DNA from: Flavipsychrobacter sp.
Lineage (GTDB): Bacteria > Bacteroidota > Bacteroidia > Chitinophagales > Chitinophagaceae
Direction: 5' to 3'
Assembly (NCBI GenBank): GCA_016787265.1
Contig: JAEUVF010000017.1
Location: forward strand, 62,001 to 126,000
Length of the DNA stretch: 64,000 nucleotides
How positions within the stretch are numbered: position 1 is the first letter of the stretch; every line of letters begins with the position of its first letter. Positions 44,973 to 54,246 of the stretch are shown here, one piece after another. The notes beneath the pieces are model-generated. The model was given only the letters and a program-made list of their open reading frames with translations. It did no database searches and had not been told where the DNA came from. The position numbers and the translations under genes are program-made.

Positions 44973-45680
44973 CATTAATAAATGATAAATAGCGGCGGCG
45001 ATGAAGCTTCCTAAAATGGGACCCAGCAGGGGAACCCAGGAGTAAGCCCAGTCGCTATTGCCTTTACGACCCAAAGGTAAGAGGAAGTGGGCAATACGCG
45101 GACCAAGATCACGCGCCGGATTGATAGCATAGCCTGTTGGTCCGCCCAGAGATAATCCAACGCCCAATACCAGTAAGGCTACCGGCAATGCATCCAGTGC
45201 ACCCAGACTATTGGTTGGCGCAATAATCAGCAATACCAGCACGAGGAAAATAGCAGTGGCTACTGTTTCAGTAATCAGGTTGCTGACCGGATTCCGGATT
45301 GCTGGTCCGGTTGCAAAAACTGCCAGTTTTAATGCTTCATTTTCGGTTGCTTTGAAGTGATCTTTATAACAGAACCACATAATAACAGCACCGCTGAAGC
45401 CGCCGGCAAATTGCGCAAGGATATACAATGGCACATCCGCCCAGGGAAATTTTCCGGTCAGGGCAAGTGCTATACTAACGGCCGGGTTCAGGTGCGCTCC
45501 ACTGAATTTGGATACGGCAAATACACCCAGAAAAACTGCCATAGCCCAGCCGAAAGTGATTACAATCCAGCCGCCGTTATTTCCCTTGGATTCTTTTAAT
45601 AAAACATTGGCTACTACACCATTTCCAAATGCAAGCAAAATGGCGGTACCTGTAAATTCAGCTAAATAAGGATTCATCAT
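44970..45680 (-). CDS. glpF: Glycerol facilitator (MIP family)
   Basis: A 236-residue six-helix channel protein with both NPA boxes, SGAHLNPAVSIALALTG and TGYAINPARDLGPRIAHF. The aspartate in NPARD is the usual mark of glycerol facilitators rather than strict water channels. It allows diffusion of glycerol across the inner membrane. It is the last gene of a glpK-glpD-glpF unit on the minus strand, 15 bases after glpD. Two ATGs in tandem (45680, 45677) give alternative starts. Confidence 0.92.
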   Translation of the reverse strand: MMNPYLAEFTGTAILLAFGNGVVANVLLKESKGNNGGWIVITFGWAMAVFLGVFAVSKFSGAHLNPAVSIALALTGKFPWADVPLYILAQFAGGFSGAVIMWFCYKDHFKATENEALKLAVFATGPAIRNPVSNLITETVATAIFLVLVLLIIAPTNSLGALDALPVALLVLGVGLSLGGPTGYAINPARDLGPRIAHFLLPLGRKGNSDWAYSWVPLLGPILGSFIAAAIYHLLM

Positions 45681-45695
45681 ATAGCAATCGTTGAT

Positions 45696-47249
45696 TTATT
45701 TGGCTACATAGTTTGATGCGATACTGCAGAATGCGTCCGTCTGCTCCTGCTCCCATTGCAAATCTTCTTTCAATTCAGTGGCGATAAGATGAGCAACCGT
45801 AGAGGCAGCAGTAATAGCAGCACCAGCATTTAATAATATGGCCCTTGTTCTTCTGGACAATGCATCATCTACTGTCATGCACATTTCTTCCCGTACGGCC
45901 CATACAATTTCAGCTTTTGTATAAGGAAGATCCGGATGAATTTTTTCTGCGAGTACAGGATCTTCTTTTTGCAATGCCCGGATTTTTTCCCAGTCGGTTC
46001 CATAATAATATCCATGATCCGTATAGTTTGGTACCTGCATCGCACCATGAATGGGCAAGTCCTGAGAAACGCAGGGCCGGTCTTCCAGTTTACCTCCCTG
46101 GATGGCAACTTTTACTGCATCTTCCGCCATCTTCCGGTAGGTAGTCCATTTACCACCAGTAATACTGATCAGCCCGGATTCACTGGTTTCGATAAAATGA
46201 TCCCTTGATAAACCGGAAGTGCTGCTCGCGTTTCCTTTTACAAGCGGTCTTAATCCTGAGAACACCGACAGTACATCACTTCGCTGCGGATCGTTGGCCA
46301 GGTAGAGTTTGATGTTATCCAGGATAAACTGGATTTCATCTTCCTTGGGTATAGGTTCCATACTGGGCTTATCCACCGGTATATCAGTTGTTCCAATGAT
46401 GGTATGCTGATGCCAGGGAACAGCAAATAATACACGGCCATCGGATGTTTCAGGTATCAGGATGGCAGTATCTCCCGGAAGAAATTTTTTATCCACTACC
46501 AGGTGTGTACCCTGGCTTAACGATAACACGGGTTCTTTGGAAGGATCATCTGCCTTGCGCAGATAGTCTGTAAATACACCGGTTGCATTTACGAAACAGC
46601 CTGCATGTATCGTGTATGCATCTCCGTTAAGCTGATCAACTGCATCTATGGCAACCAGTTTATTGTTCTCTTTATGCAGCCGGCCTGCCTTCATATAATT
46701 CAATACAGCCCCTCCCTGTTCAGCAGCGGTTTGTGCCATATTGATGGCAAGCCTGGCATCATCAAACTGCCCGTCGTGAAATAGCACTCCGCCTTTTAAT
46801 CCCTCAGGATCAAGTGTGGGTGCTCTTTCCAGGGTTTCTTCGCGCGACAGGAACAAGGATGGACCAAGACCAAGATCACCTGCCATCCAGTCGTAGATTT
46901 TTAAACCAAGTCCGTAAAACGGTCCCTGCCACCATTTATAATTCGGTAACAAAAAGGATTGATTCTTTACCAGGTGGGGTGCATTTTTTCGAAGGCGACC
47001 CCTTTCCTTCAAGGCTTCCATCACCAGTTTTACATTTCCCTGTTGCAGGTAGCGTACCCCTCCATGCACCAGTTTGGTGGAACGGGAGGAAGTTCCTTTT
47101 GCGAAATCTGTCTGCTCAATCAGGATGGTTTTGTATCCACGGGAAGCGGCATCAATAGCAATACCCAATCCGGTTGCTCCACCTCCAATAATGCATATAT
47201 CCCAACGTGCAGTTGTCTTTAACTGGCGGATCATCTCCGAACGTAACAT
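45696..47249 (-). CDS. glpD: Aerobic glycerol-3-phosphate dehydrogenase
   Basis: A 517-residue FAD enzyme. The N-terminus has the Rossmann motif ICIIGGGATGLGIAIDAASR and continues with TSSRSTKLVHGGVRYL; later segments HLVVDKKFLPGD, TIIGTTDIPVDKPS, and RPLVKGNASSTSGLSRDH followed by TGGKWTTYRKMAEDA are GlpD family motifs. It oxidises glycerol-3-phosphate to DHAP at the membrane and feeds electrons to quinone. It sits between glpK (33 bases upstream) and glpF (15 bases downstream), completing glycerol uptake, phosphorylation and oxidation. Confidence 0.96.
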   Translation of the reverse strand: MLRSEMIRQLKTTARWDICIIGGGATGLGIAIDAASRGYKTILIEQTDFAKGTSSRSTKLVHGGVRYLQQGNVKLVMEALKERGRLRKNAPHLVKNQSFLLPNYKWWQGPFYGLGLKIYDWMAGDLGLGPSLFLSREETLERAPTLDPEGLKGGVLFHDGQFDDARLAINMAQTAAEQGGAVLNYMKAGRLHKENNKLVAIDAVDQLNGDAYTIHAGCFVNATGVFTDYLRKADDPSKEPVLSLSQGTHLVVDKKFLPGDTAILIPETSDGRVLFAVPWHQHTIIGTTDIPVDKPSMEPIPKEDEIQFILDNIKLYLANDPQRSDVLSVFSGLRPLVKGNASSTSGLSRDHFIETSESGLISITGGKWTTYRKMAEDAVKVAIQGGKLEDRPCVSQDLPIHGAMQVPNYTDHGYYYGTDWEKIRALQKEDPVLAEKIHPDLPYTKAEIVWAVREEMCMTVDDALSRRTRAILLNAGAAITAASTVAHLIATELKEDLQWEQEQTDAFCSIASNYVAK

Positions 47250-47282
47250 AATCAGTTTTTTTCCGGTTCTAACTCTGAATTT

Positions 47283-48782
47283 CTATCCCTCATCTGCCCA
47301 GGCAATACTTGCTTTGATAGCTCTTTCCCATCCGCGTGTGAAGGATCTCATTTCTTCGTTTGTGCGTTGGGGGTAGAACTCTTTCGCGGCCTTCCATTGC
47401 TGCTGAATATCTGCTGTGCTTTCCCAATAACCTACTCCCAATCCTGCCAGGTAGGCTGCTCCCAATGCGGTGGTTTCATATACTTCGGGACGAATCACCG
47501 GTACCTGCAGCAAATCGCATTGGAATTGCATGAGCAGGTTATTGATGGTAGCGCCACCATCCACTCTTAATTCTTTTATGGGTAAACCCGCATCGGCTTC
47601 CATTGCTTTAAGTACATCCATGGTTTGATAAGCAATACTTTCCAGGCAGGCTCTTGCAATGTGCGCCCGCGTAGTGCCTCGCGTTAAACCAAAGACAGTT
47701 CCCCTTGCATGCTGGTTCCAGTGGGGAGCGCCTAATCCGGCAAAGGCAGGTACAATATAAACGCCATCGGTATCAGTAACCCGGGCTGCGAGGTCTTCAG
47801 TTTCTGCGGATGACCGGATCATATGCAAGCCATCGCGCAGCCATTGTACCACCGCACCGCCTATGAAAATACTGCCTTCCACGGCATACTCAACACGATT
47901 ATTGAGTTTCCAGGCAACGGTTGTCAGCAGTTTATTGGAGGAGTGTACAATTTTTTCTCCGGTATGCATTAACATAAAACAGCCAGTTCCGTAGGTGTTT
48001 TTAACCATGCCTGGTGTGGTACACTGCTGTCCGAAAAGAGCGGCCTGCTGATCTCCGGCAATTCCGGCAAGGGGAATATTGGCAGTTTTAACCACCGATT
48101 CAGTGACTCCATAAATTTTGCTGCTCGGAATTATTTCTGGTAGTACTGAGGCCGGAATATCGAAGAGCCTGAGTAACTCTTCATCCCATTCACAGGTTTC
48201 GAGGTTCATCAGCATCGTGCGGCTTGCATTGGATACATCTGTCGCATGTACTTTGCCGTTAGTGAGTTTCCAGTTCAGCCAGCAATCGATGGTACCAAAT
48301 GCAAGTTCTCCCTTAACCGCTTTTTCCCTGGCGCCACTGATATTATCGAGTATCCATTTCAGTTTGGTGGCAGAAAAGTAGGCATCAATAACAAGTCCGG
48401 TTTTCGACTGAATCAGCGGTGCGAGACCATCTGCTTTTAGTTGATCGCAATAGCCGGCTGTTCGGCGATCCTGCCAAACGATTGCATTGTAAATAGGTTT
48501 GGAACTGGCACGATCCCAGACTACAGTGGTTTCGCGCTGGTTGGTAATTCCTATAGCGGCAATATCAGCAGTGGTTAGAGAGGCTTTCGCAATAGCTTCT
48601 GCCATCACCGAAAACTGGGTAGCCCATATTTCTTCTGCGTCGTGTTCCACCCATCCTGCCTGGGGATATAATTGAGTGAATTCTTTCTGCGCGATATGAC
48701 AGATTTGTCCGTATTTATCAAAAAGGATGGCTCTTGAGCTGGTGGTTCCCTGGTCGAGTGCTAAAATGTATTTTTCCGGCAT
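47283..48782 (-). CDS. glpK: Glycerol kinase
   Basis: A 499-residue FGGY kinase: LALDQGTTSSRAILFDKYGQ at the N-terminus, NQRETTVVWDRASSKPIYNA, GTIDCWLNWKLTNGKVHATD, AGDQQAALFGQQCTTPGM and YIVPAFAGLGAPHWNQHARG. It phosphorylates glycerol to glycerol-3-phosphate using ATP. ATG 48780-48782 (MPEKYILALDQG) is the natural start; an upstream extension runs through the gap to the next gene. It is the first gene of the glp unit. A 26-base inverted repeat precedes it by eight bases. Confidence 0.97.
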   Translation of the reverse strand: MPEKYILALDQGTTSSRAILFDKYGQICHIAQKEFTQLYPQAGWVEHDAEEIWATQFSVMAEAIAKASLTTADIAAIGITNQRETTVVWDRASSKPIYNAIVWQDRRTAGYCDQLKADGLAPLIQSKTGLVIDAYFSATKLKWILDNISGAREKAVKGELAFGTIDCWLNWKLTNGKVHATDVSNASRTMLMNLETCEWDEELLRLFDIPASVLPEIIPSSKIYGVTESVVKTANIPLAGIAGDQQAALFGQQCTTPGMVKNTYGTGCFMLMHTGEKIVHSSNKLLTTVAWKLNNRVEYAVEGSIFIGGAVVQWLRDGLHMIRSSAETEDLAARVTDTDGVYIVPAFAGLGAPHWNQHARGTVFGLTRGTTRAHIARACLESIAYQTMDVLKAMEADAGLPIKELRVDGGATINNLLMQFQCDLLQVPVIRPEVYETTALGAAYLAGLGVGYWESTADIQQQWKAAKEFYPQRTNEEMRSFTRGWERAIKASIAWADEG

Positions 48783-48789
48783 GCATCGA

Positions 48790-48815
48790 ATTTTGCTTTT
48801 TAAGATAAGCAAAAT
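48790..48815. promoter_or_regulatory. Inverted repeat between the DUF5686 gene and glpK
   Basis: ATTTTGCTT and AAGCAAAAT are perfect 9-base complements with an 8-base spacer, just upstream of the glpK ATG. It has few Gs and no T-run of note, so it may be an operator for the glp genes rather than a terminator of the upstream gene. No GlpR-type regulator is in the window. Confidence 0.4.
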
Positions 48816-48828
48816 ATACTGCTTCCGC

Positions 48829-51348
48829 CTAGAATGCCAAACGGAAACTTCCAAAAATGCCAAAGCGACCCACCCTTTCGGCCGGAAGGGGTGTGGGACT
48901 TAGTCTCCAGACAAAATCGAGCCGGAATACTTTCAGGATATTATCCACTCCTGTTCCCAGTTCAACGTACATTTTACCATCCAGGTTTTGAAACTGGTTA
49001 AAATTGTTATCAAAATTCAGTGCCCGGTTTGCTTCTGACAGATCACCGCTGATTCCTTTGGCTGTCCAGAACTGGCGGAACTTTAGCTTCCTGGTCAATG
49101 GTATCAGCCTGAATAATCCATTCCCGATATTATGCTCTATGTTAAAGCCTATATAACGGTCATGGATATACTCAAATCGCTGCATCAGGTTGAATGCATA
49201 TTTATTGTAGTAATAAATTTCATTTCCAGGTGCTACGTTCAGTAACATGTAGGGAAGGGTTCCGGTTGTTTTACCTCCAAACAGGTTATAATAAAGTGTT
49301 CCTACCGGAGCAACTTTCAAATAATCTGAAACGCTGAGGTAATATTTATTGTAGCTGTAATCACTGTTAAAAACCCCGGGAAAACCACGGGAATACATAA
49401 ACTCGACAATGGGATAGGAGCTGCCCAGGCTGAATCGGTTGAAATTCGTTTCAAAGAACCGCTCATTATAACCAAATCGCAATTTGACTGCCATTTCAAA
49501 ATTGGTTAAGGGCGTACCTTTTTCTCCATTGACCTGAAATATTTCCTTGGGTGGAATATTCTTCAGCGGATCAAAACTCTTATGTGTACCTATGATGGTG
49601 GCCGACAAACCGGGACTCCATTCTTTAAAATACTCCAGTTTGGCTTCCTTGATCTGCATAAACTTGATCGGGATACCCGGCTTTCGGATAGCAAGTGCAA
49701 AAATGTTATCCGTGCTTATTTCATCATAATATACCTGGCCATTATCCAGGTCTTTGGTATAACTGCCATGGATATACGATCGGGGTGATCTGCTGAACAG
49801 GTATTTTGCCTCTGCTTTGTATTTAAAAACCCGGTCTCCAAAACCATATGCCAGGTAACCATGCAGGTAGAGGTCTTTATGAAATTTCGTATTGGTTCCA
49901 AGGTCAAAGCGGGTGCGGAATCCTTCCCAAAGATTACCGGTGAACCAGTTGTACCAGGGACCGATTTCAAAATTGCCCACATTCCGGTACCCCGTTGCTA
50001 AAAAATTGATGGTAGTTACATACCGTTTGAACAGCGGCATTTTCTGCAAGGTGTCAATCATGTCATAAATTGCTTTTTCATTTTTGGTGAGCGATTCATG
50101 CCTTGAGTCAGACCAGTAACTATCCTCCTTTTTCATGGCGCCTTCTGCAAACAGGATTTCCGACTGAACTTTATTTTTTCCGATGGTATCCCCGATAAAT
50201 GGCTGATCCACTTCTATATTTCTGTAAGTGGTGGTTTTTCTGCCAATCACCCCAAACCTGGATTTTCCAATCGGCGCAATATCAGCTACGAATTTATCTT
50301 TTGACAGGAACCAGGTACTGTCGCTGATCAGGGAGAATTCCTGGATCAGGGAAAGTTTATCAATAAAATTGATATTGGCTTCACGGCTCAGGTGCAGGGT
50401 CATTTTCTGAATGGCCCAGGTAGGATCATGCACCCAGGCATCTCCCTCAAAGGTGTTTTCGCCCCGGCGCTTTGGCTGGAAAACAAAATGTATGAGTCGC
50501 TGTCCGGCAACATATTGAGTATCCAGCACTTTATAATTGTAATAAGCCGGGCCATTATCACTCAGCGGACTCACAAACTGTTTGTCGAAAACCGGTATAA
50601 AATTGTTGTAGATATTGATATTCTGTTCCGTTCCACCTAATAATTTGGAGATGCTCTCGTTTTCAACGCCCATAGTTTTAACTCCCTTGATAATTTCGCG
50701 GGTTCTGCGGGGCGATTTCTGATAATAATAATTGGATATTGTTTCAGTAAGGTAAACCGGAAGGAAGGGCTGACCTTCAGTAGTATCTACATTATCAAAA
50801 ATAAAATCAAAGGGTTTTAGCGGACCTAATTCCTTTAATTTTTCTTTGTTGATGCGGTTCAGGTCTAATTCAAGTTTATTATACAACTCGTAAGTGAAGT
50901 TGTTGAACCGGTATCGATCATTAAAAGGTTTTCTTTTATTAATACGTTTCCACATGAGGTAACCGCGATCAATTTTCCGCTTCACGACAACTTCCTGCGT
51001 GTATTTACCCCTTTCCAGTGCAAGCACCAGGTTCATCACCTGCCCTTCCGCAGAAATCTGGATCATGCCCGGATGGATGGGGATTTTCAAATCCTGGTAT
51101 CCAACATAGGTAACAACCAGGGTATCTGTTGGCCATTCTGAAAAGCGAAATTCGAAATGCCCCGCCGAGTCGGTCAGTTTTCCCTGGGTACCCGCGAGGA
51201 ATTGAAGAGATGCAAAGGGGATTCTTTCCTCACTCAACTTGTCCTTCACATAGCCCTGGATGGTTTTGGTCTGCGCCTGGGTAAATAAGGTTAGTAATAA
51301 GGAAAGCACAAGCCCGGCTGCACGTAGGCGAATGGGTCTCAATTCCAT
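48829..51348 (-). CDS. DUF5686 outer-membrane protein with carboxypeptidase-regulatory-like N-terminal domain
   Basis: An 839-residue protein. A signal peptide (LVLSLLLTLFTQAQ) is followed by a CarboxypepD_reg-like domain (KTIQGYVKDKLSEERIPFAS, then DTLVVTYVGYQDLKIP) and a large DUF5686 region with many beta strands (GYLAYGFGDRVFKYKAEAKY, and the last FRLDFVWRLSPTPLPAERVG), ending FGSFRLAF with terminal phenylalanine typical of outer-membrane barrels. Such proteins are surface-linked and of unknown role in Bacteroidota. Transcribed before glpK with a 46-base gap. Confidence 0.85.
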   Translation of the reverse strand: MELRPIRLRAAGLVLSLLLTLFTQAQTKTIQGYVKDKLSEERIPFASLQFLAGTQGKLTDSAGHFEFRFSEWPTDTLVVTYVGYQDLKIPIHPGMIQISAEGQVMNLVLALERGKYTQEVVVKRKIDRGYLMWKRINKRKPFNDRYRFNNFTYELYNKLELDLNRINKEKLKELGPLKPFDFIFDNVDTTEGQPFLPVYLTETISNYYYQKSPRRTREIIKGVKTMGVENESISKLLGGTEQNINIYNNFIPVFDKQFVSPLSDNGPAYYNYKVLDTQYVAGQRLIHFVFQPKRRGENTFEGDAWVHDPTWAIQKMTLHLSREANINFIDKLSLIQEFSLISDSTWFLSKDKFVADIAPIGKSRFGVIGRKTTTYRNIEVDQPFIGDTIGKNKVQSEILFAEGAMKKEDSYWSDSRHESLTKNEKAIYDMIDTLQKMPLFKRYVTTINFLATGYRNVGNFEIGPWYNWFTGNLWEGFRTRFDLGTNTKFHKDLYLHGYLAYGFGDRVFKYKAEAKYLFSRSPRSYIHGSYTKDLDNGQVYYDEISTDNIFALAIRKPGIPIKFMQIKEAKLEYFKEWSPGLSATIIGTHKSFDPLKNIPPKEIFQVNGEKGTPLTNFEMAVKLRFGYNERFFETNFNRFSLGSSYPIVEFMYSRGFPGVFNSDYSYNKYYLSVSDYLKVAPVGTLYYNLFGGKTTGTLPYMLLNVAPGNEIYYYNKYAFNLMQRFEYIHDRYIGFNIEHNIGNGLFRLIPLTRKLKFRQFWTAKGISGDLSEANRALNFDNNFNQFQNLDGKMYVELGTGVDNILKVFRLDFVWRLSPTPLPAERVGRFGIFGSFRLAF

Positions 51349-51441
51349 AGAAGCGCAAAATTATGATATAGAACGATGGATTTACCGAATTTAACAGATG
51401 TGTTAAAAAGGAATATTTTGAAATCCGGATTTCCTTTATTT

Positions 51442-51458
51442 ACTTTGAAATTCAAAGT
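51442..51458. promoter_or_regulatory. Palindromic operator upstream of the membrane protein/regulator/creD operon
   Basis: ACTTTGAA and TTCAAAGT are perfect 8-base arms with one central A, overlapping a TACTTTG promoter-like element, and ending 12 bases before the ATG at 51471. A near-identical copy is at 52414-52430 in front of creD. The wider shared block, TACTTTGAAATKCAAAGYGC, is present at both. A binding site for the winged-helix regulator in the same operon is the natural inference. Confidence 0.65.
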
Positions 51459-51470
51459 GCTTTAGTTTAT

Positions 51471-52088
51471 ATGGAAACAAGTTCATACCAGGACCTTCGC
51501 GAGATCCGCCAGATGATGGAAAAAAGCAGCAGGTTCATCAGTCTGAGTGGCTGGAGTGGGATTGCTGCCGGTCTTTCAGCCCTGGCGGGGGCATTTTTTG
51601 CCAACCGGTATATAAATGCGTATTATGAAAATTCATATGGTACTCCAACTGCCTGTCCGGCCTGCCTGAAACAGGACCTCATGGTGATAGCAGCCCTGGT
51701 ATTTATCAGCGCCCTCGTACTGGCCTTCTTTTTTACCTATTCCAGGTCCCGGAAGGAGGGGGTTGCCATCTGGGGAACTACAGCACGCAAGCTGCTCTGG
51801 AATACCATGTTACCCATGGCTATTGGAGCTGTTTTTATTTTTCGGTTAATGGAATTGCAATACTATTCGCTGGTGGCTGCCAGCTCGCTGCTATTTTACG
51901 GACTGGCCCTGGTAAATGGAAGCAAATATACCCTGGGAGAGATCCGGTTTTTGGGATACGGACAGTTGATCACGGGTTTGTATTGTCTTTGGTTTCCGGT
52001 GAACGGACTGGCGGCCTGGGCCTTTGGATTTGGTATCTTGCATATTATTTATGGAATTGCCATGTGGTGGAAATATGAAAGGAAATAA
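51471..52088 (+). CDS. Six-helix membrane protein of unknown function
   Basis: A 205-residue protein with a hydrophilic N-terminus (SYQDLREIRQMMEKSSRFIS) and about six membrane helices, for example GIAAGLSALAGAFFANRYI and FGILHIIYGIAMWW. There is a Cys pair in TACPACLKQDL, facing one side of the membrane. No family with a known role comes to mind. It is first in an operon with a winged-helix regulator (12 bases downstream) and creD, and has a palindromic operator before it. Confidence 0.7.
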   Translation: METSSYQDLREIRQMMEKSSRFISLSGWSGIAAGLSALAGAFFANRYINAYYENSYGTPTACPACLKQDLMVIAALVFISALVLAFFFTYSRSRKEGVAIWGTTARKLLWNTMLPMAIGAVFIFRLMELQYYSLVAASSLLFYGLALVNGSKYTLGEIRFLGYGQLITGLYCLWFPVNGLAAWAFGFGILHIIYGIAMWWKYERK

Positions 52089-52100
52089 GGAGCGACAGAC

Positions 52101-52397
52101 ATGAATCCGATAGATCAGTTAAATAAAATATTCGACAGCCGTATCCGGCTTGGTATCATGAGTTCTCTGCTCGTGAATGAGAAGATGAGTTTTAACGAGC
52201 TCAAAGAACTCATCTCTGTCACTGATGGAAACCTGGCCTCACATCTTAAAACACTGGAAGACAGCGGCTATGTCAAAGTCCAGAAAGGTTTCATCGGAAG
52301 GAAAACAAATACCTCTTATTCTGTAACGAAAGCCGGAGAAAAAGCCTTCAAACAGCATCTGGATGCATTGGAGAAAATGATCCGGTCGATTCAATAA
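52101..52397 (+). CDS. Winged-helix transcriptional regulator (PF13601-like)
   Basis: A 98-residue DNA-binding protein. A helix-turn-helix spans KMSFNELKELISVTDGNLAS followed by HLKTLEDSGYVKVQKG and the wing FIGRKTNTSYSVTKAGEKAF. It is a small MarR/ArsR-like regulator family member of the type often adjacent to creD in Bacteroidota. It is twelve bases after the membrane protein, and creD follows. The palindromes before the operon and before creD probably are its binding sites, allowing autoregulation. Confidence 0.82.
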   Translation: MNPIDQLNKIFDSRIRLGIMSSLLVNEKMSFNELKELISVTDGNLASHLKTLEDSGYVKVQKGFIGRKTNTSYSVTKAGEKAFKQHLDALEKMIRSIQ

Positions 52398-52413
52398 TTT
52401 TTTTTGTCTAAAT

Positions 52414-52430
52414 ACTTTGAAATGCAAAGC
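52414..52430. promoter_or_regulatory. Second copy of the palindromic operator, before creD
   Basis: ACTTTGAA-A-TGCAAAGC has six of eight arm positions paired and matches the copy at 51442-51458 in 15 of 17 bases. It covers the TACTTTG promoter-like element in the 24-base gap between regulator and creD and runs into the ATG at 52422. Confidence 0.6.
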
Positions 52431-54182
52431 GCTTTGTTAAATAAATTTTCAGCCCTCGCACTTATGGCGATCTATATCTGGATTCGCACAACCCTGATTT
52501 TTGCGCTGTTGGTTATTTCAGGTTTTATCCTTCTAACAAAGGATGATGATATAATCGGCCTGCTCGTGGTAATACCCGGATCAATAATAGGAAGCATTCC
52601 TGCCCTGGTGGTTTTGTTTGTTGGTGCCGTCATTATCACCCGTTCACTTGATCTGTATGCCGTGAGACGCAGGTTTTTTCTGCTGTTGCTGGCGGGTATT
52701 GTTCTGGTTCATTCAGGGGGCATTGCATTTTTAATTCTGCTGGTTGGAGAATCAGCTCCTGAATGGGGCTTGTGGATGGCCCTGAGTGCCGCCCTGCTGG
52801 TTTCGGTTACACTTGGCAGTTATCTGTCCAGGGACCGGATTTACAATGTGCTTATACTAAATCAATCATACCAATCAATTATGGAACAACAAACCAGCTC
52901 CCCGATTTTATTTAAAGGCATCATAACGGGTGTCCTTATTCTTCTTATGATGATTCCAACCCTGTTTATTTCCAGCCTGGTGCAGGAACGAAAAGCCCGC
53001 CAGCGTGAAATCGTGCAGGAAGACAGCAAGCGATGGGCCGGAGCACAGGAATTATCAGGTCTCTTCCTGGTTTTGCCCTATGAACAGCCTTTCAAGGATG
53101 ATAAGGGTAAAGAAACACTGATTAGAAAGGAGCTCCTGGTATTGCCGGAGGATCTTAGAGTTGGCAGCAATATGGAACCGGTTGTTCGTACCCGTAGTAT
53201 TTACAAAGTGTTATTGTATCGAACCGATACCAGGTTCTCCGGTCATTTTGCCATTCAGTTACCCAAAGAAATCATGCCGGAACAGGTAATCTGGAAAGAC
53301 GCGAGCATCAACATGGGTTTATCTGATATCAAGGGAATCGAAGAAAAGGTGCTAGTTAAATTGGGTACACAGGAACTGGAATTATCTCCGGGTTTACCCA
53401 ATAAGGAATTGGTTAAAACAGGTTTGTCCGCACCGGTTGATTTAACCGGGGTAGATCCAACCAGCATTCAGTTCTCAACACACCTGAAACTTCGCGGTAG
53501 TGAACAATTGCATTTCATTCCACTTGCAGGCAACAGCAGTTACGAAGTAAAATCAAGCTGGCCCAGTCCTTCTTTTGATGGTACCAGTCTGCCTGCCAAA
53601 CATCTTGTTCAGGATAGTGGATTTTCAGCCAGCTGGTCGTTTAGCAAAGCCAATCTTCCTTTTGGTACCCTATTACGTGAAGTAGATCTCAACGAAACCG
53701 ATTTTTCTTTTGGTGTGTCCATGATCCAGCCTGCGGATCATTATGCGAAAACAGAACGTAGTGTGAAATATGCCATCCTCTTTATCGGTCTGACCTTCTC
53801 GCTGTTTTTCGTAATTGAACTGATGCAGAAGAAACCGGTTCACCCGGTTCAGTATGTGCTGATCGGAATTGCGCTCTCTGTTTTTTATACGCTGTTGTTA
53901 TCGGTTTCGGAATTTCTGCCTTTTGACACTGCCTATAGTATAGCAGCGATTGCTACCATTTTGCTGATTACCTTCTATGCTCATTCCCATTTCAAAAGCT
54001 GGAAAACAGCTTCGCTTTTTTCACTGGTATTAAGTTGTCTTTATCTTTTCGCGTTCATACTGGTTCGCCTGGAAGATACAGCATTGCTGGTTGGAAGTAT
54101 CGGACTCTTCCTGATTCTGGCACTGGTTATGTATGGTACCCGGAAAATCAACTGGTATCCGGCAGCTGCTTCCTTACCCTGA
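52422..54182 (+). CDS. creD: CreD-like inner-membrane protein with extra N-terminal membrane domain
   Basis: About 586 residues. The C-terminal part from residue 154 (MEQQTSSPILFKGIITGVLI) looks like an ordinary CreD: LFISSLVQERKARQREIVQE, a large periplasmic domain with SGLFLVLPYEQPFKDDKGKE, then four to six membrane helices (YAILFIGLTFSLFFVIELMQ, FDTAYSIAAIATILLITFYA). The first 150 residues add four membrane helices not usual in CreD. The frame is continuous. Start is ATG 52422, inside the operator, or ATG 52464, which I cannot exclude; TTG 52404 is less likely. CreD in E. coli is linked to envelope stress. Confidence 0.75.
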   Translation: MQSALLNKFSALALMAIYIWIRTTLIFALLVISGFILLTKDDDIIGLLVVIPGSIIGSIPALVVLFVGAVIITRSLDLYAVRRRFFLLLLAGIVLVHSGGIAFLILLVGESAPEWGLWMALSAALLVSVTLGSYLSRDRIYNVLILNQSYQSIMEQQTSSPILFKGIITGVLILLMMIPTLFISSLVQERKARQREIVQEDSKRWAGAQELSGLFLVLPYEQPFKDDKGKETLIRKELLVLPEDLRVGSNMEPVVRTRSIYKVLLYRTDTRFSGHFAIQLPKEIMPEQVIWKDASINMGLSDIKGIEEKVLVKLGTQELELSPGLPNKELVKTGLSAPVDLTGVDPTSIQFSTHLKLRGSEQLHFIPLAGNSSYEVKSSWPSPSFDGTSLPAKHLVQDSGFSASWSFSKANLPFGTLLREVDLNETDFSFGVSMIQPADHYAKTERSVKYAILFIGLTFSLFFVIELMQKKPVHPVQYVLIGIALSVFYTLLLSVSEFLPFDTAYSIAAIATILLITFYAHSHFKSWKTASLFSLVLSCLYLFAFILVRLEDTALLVGSIGLFLILALVMYGTRKINWYPAAASLP

Positions 54183-54192
54183 CCCACAAAAA

Positions 54193-54225
54193 AAGAGGCT
54201 GCATCTGTAACGGATGCAGCCTCTT
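54193..54225 (-). terminator. Strong hairpin terminator between creD and the TolB/barrel gene
   Basis: AAGAGGCTGCATC and GATGCAGCCTCTT form a perfect 13-bp stem around a 7-base loop. On the minus strand it is followed by a run of seven T, which makes it the terminator of the 54247-57720 gene; on the plus strand it can also stop creD transcripts less well. Confidence 0.88.
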
Positions 54226-54246
54226 CGTTTATTCATTGACGTTGGA

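Noticed and set aside
52404..52421. TTG start of creD
   Set aside because: It precedes the operator; the site would lie inside the coding sequence.
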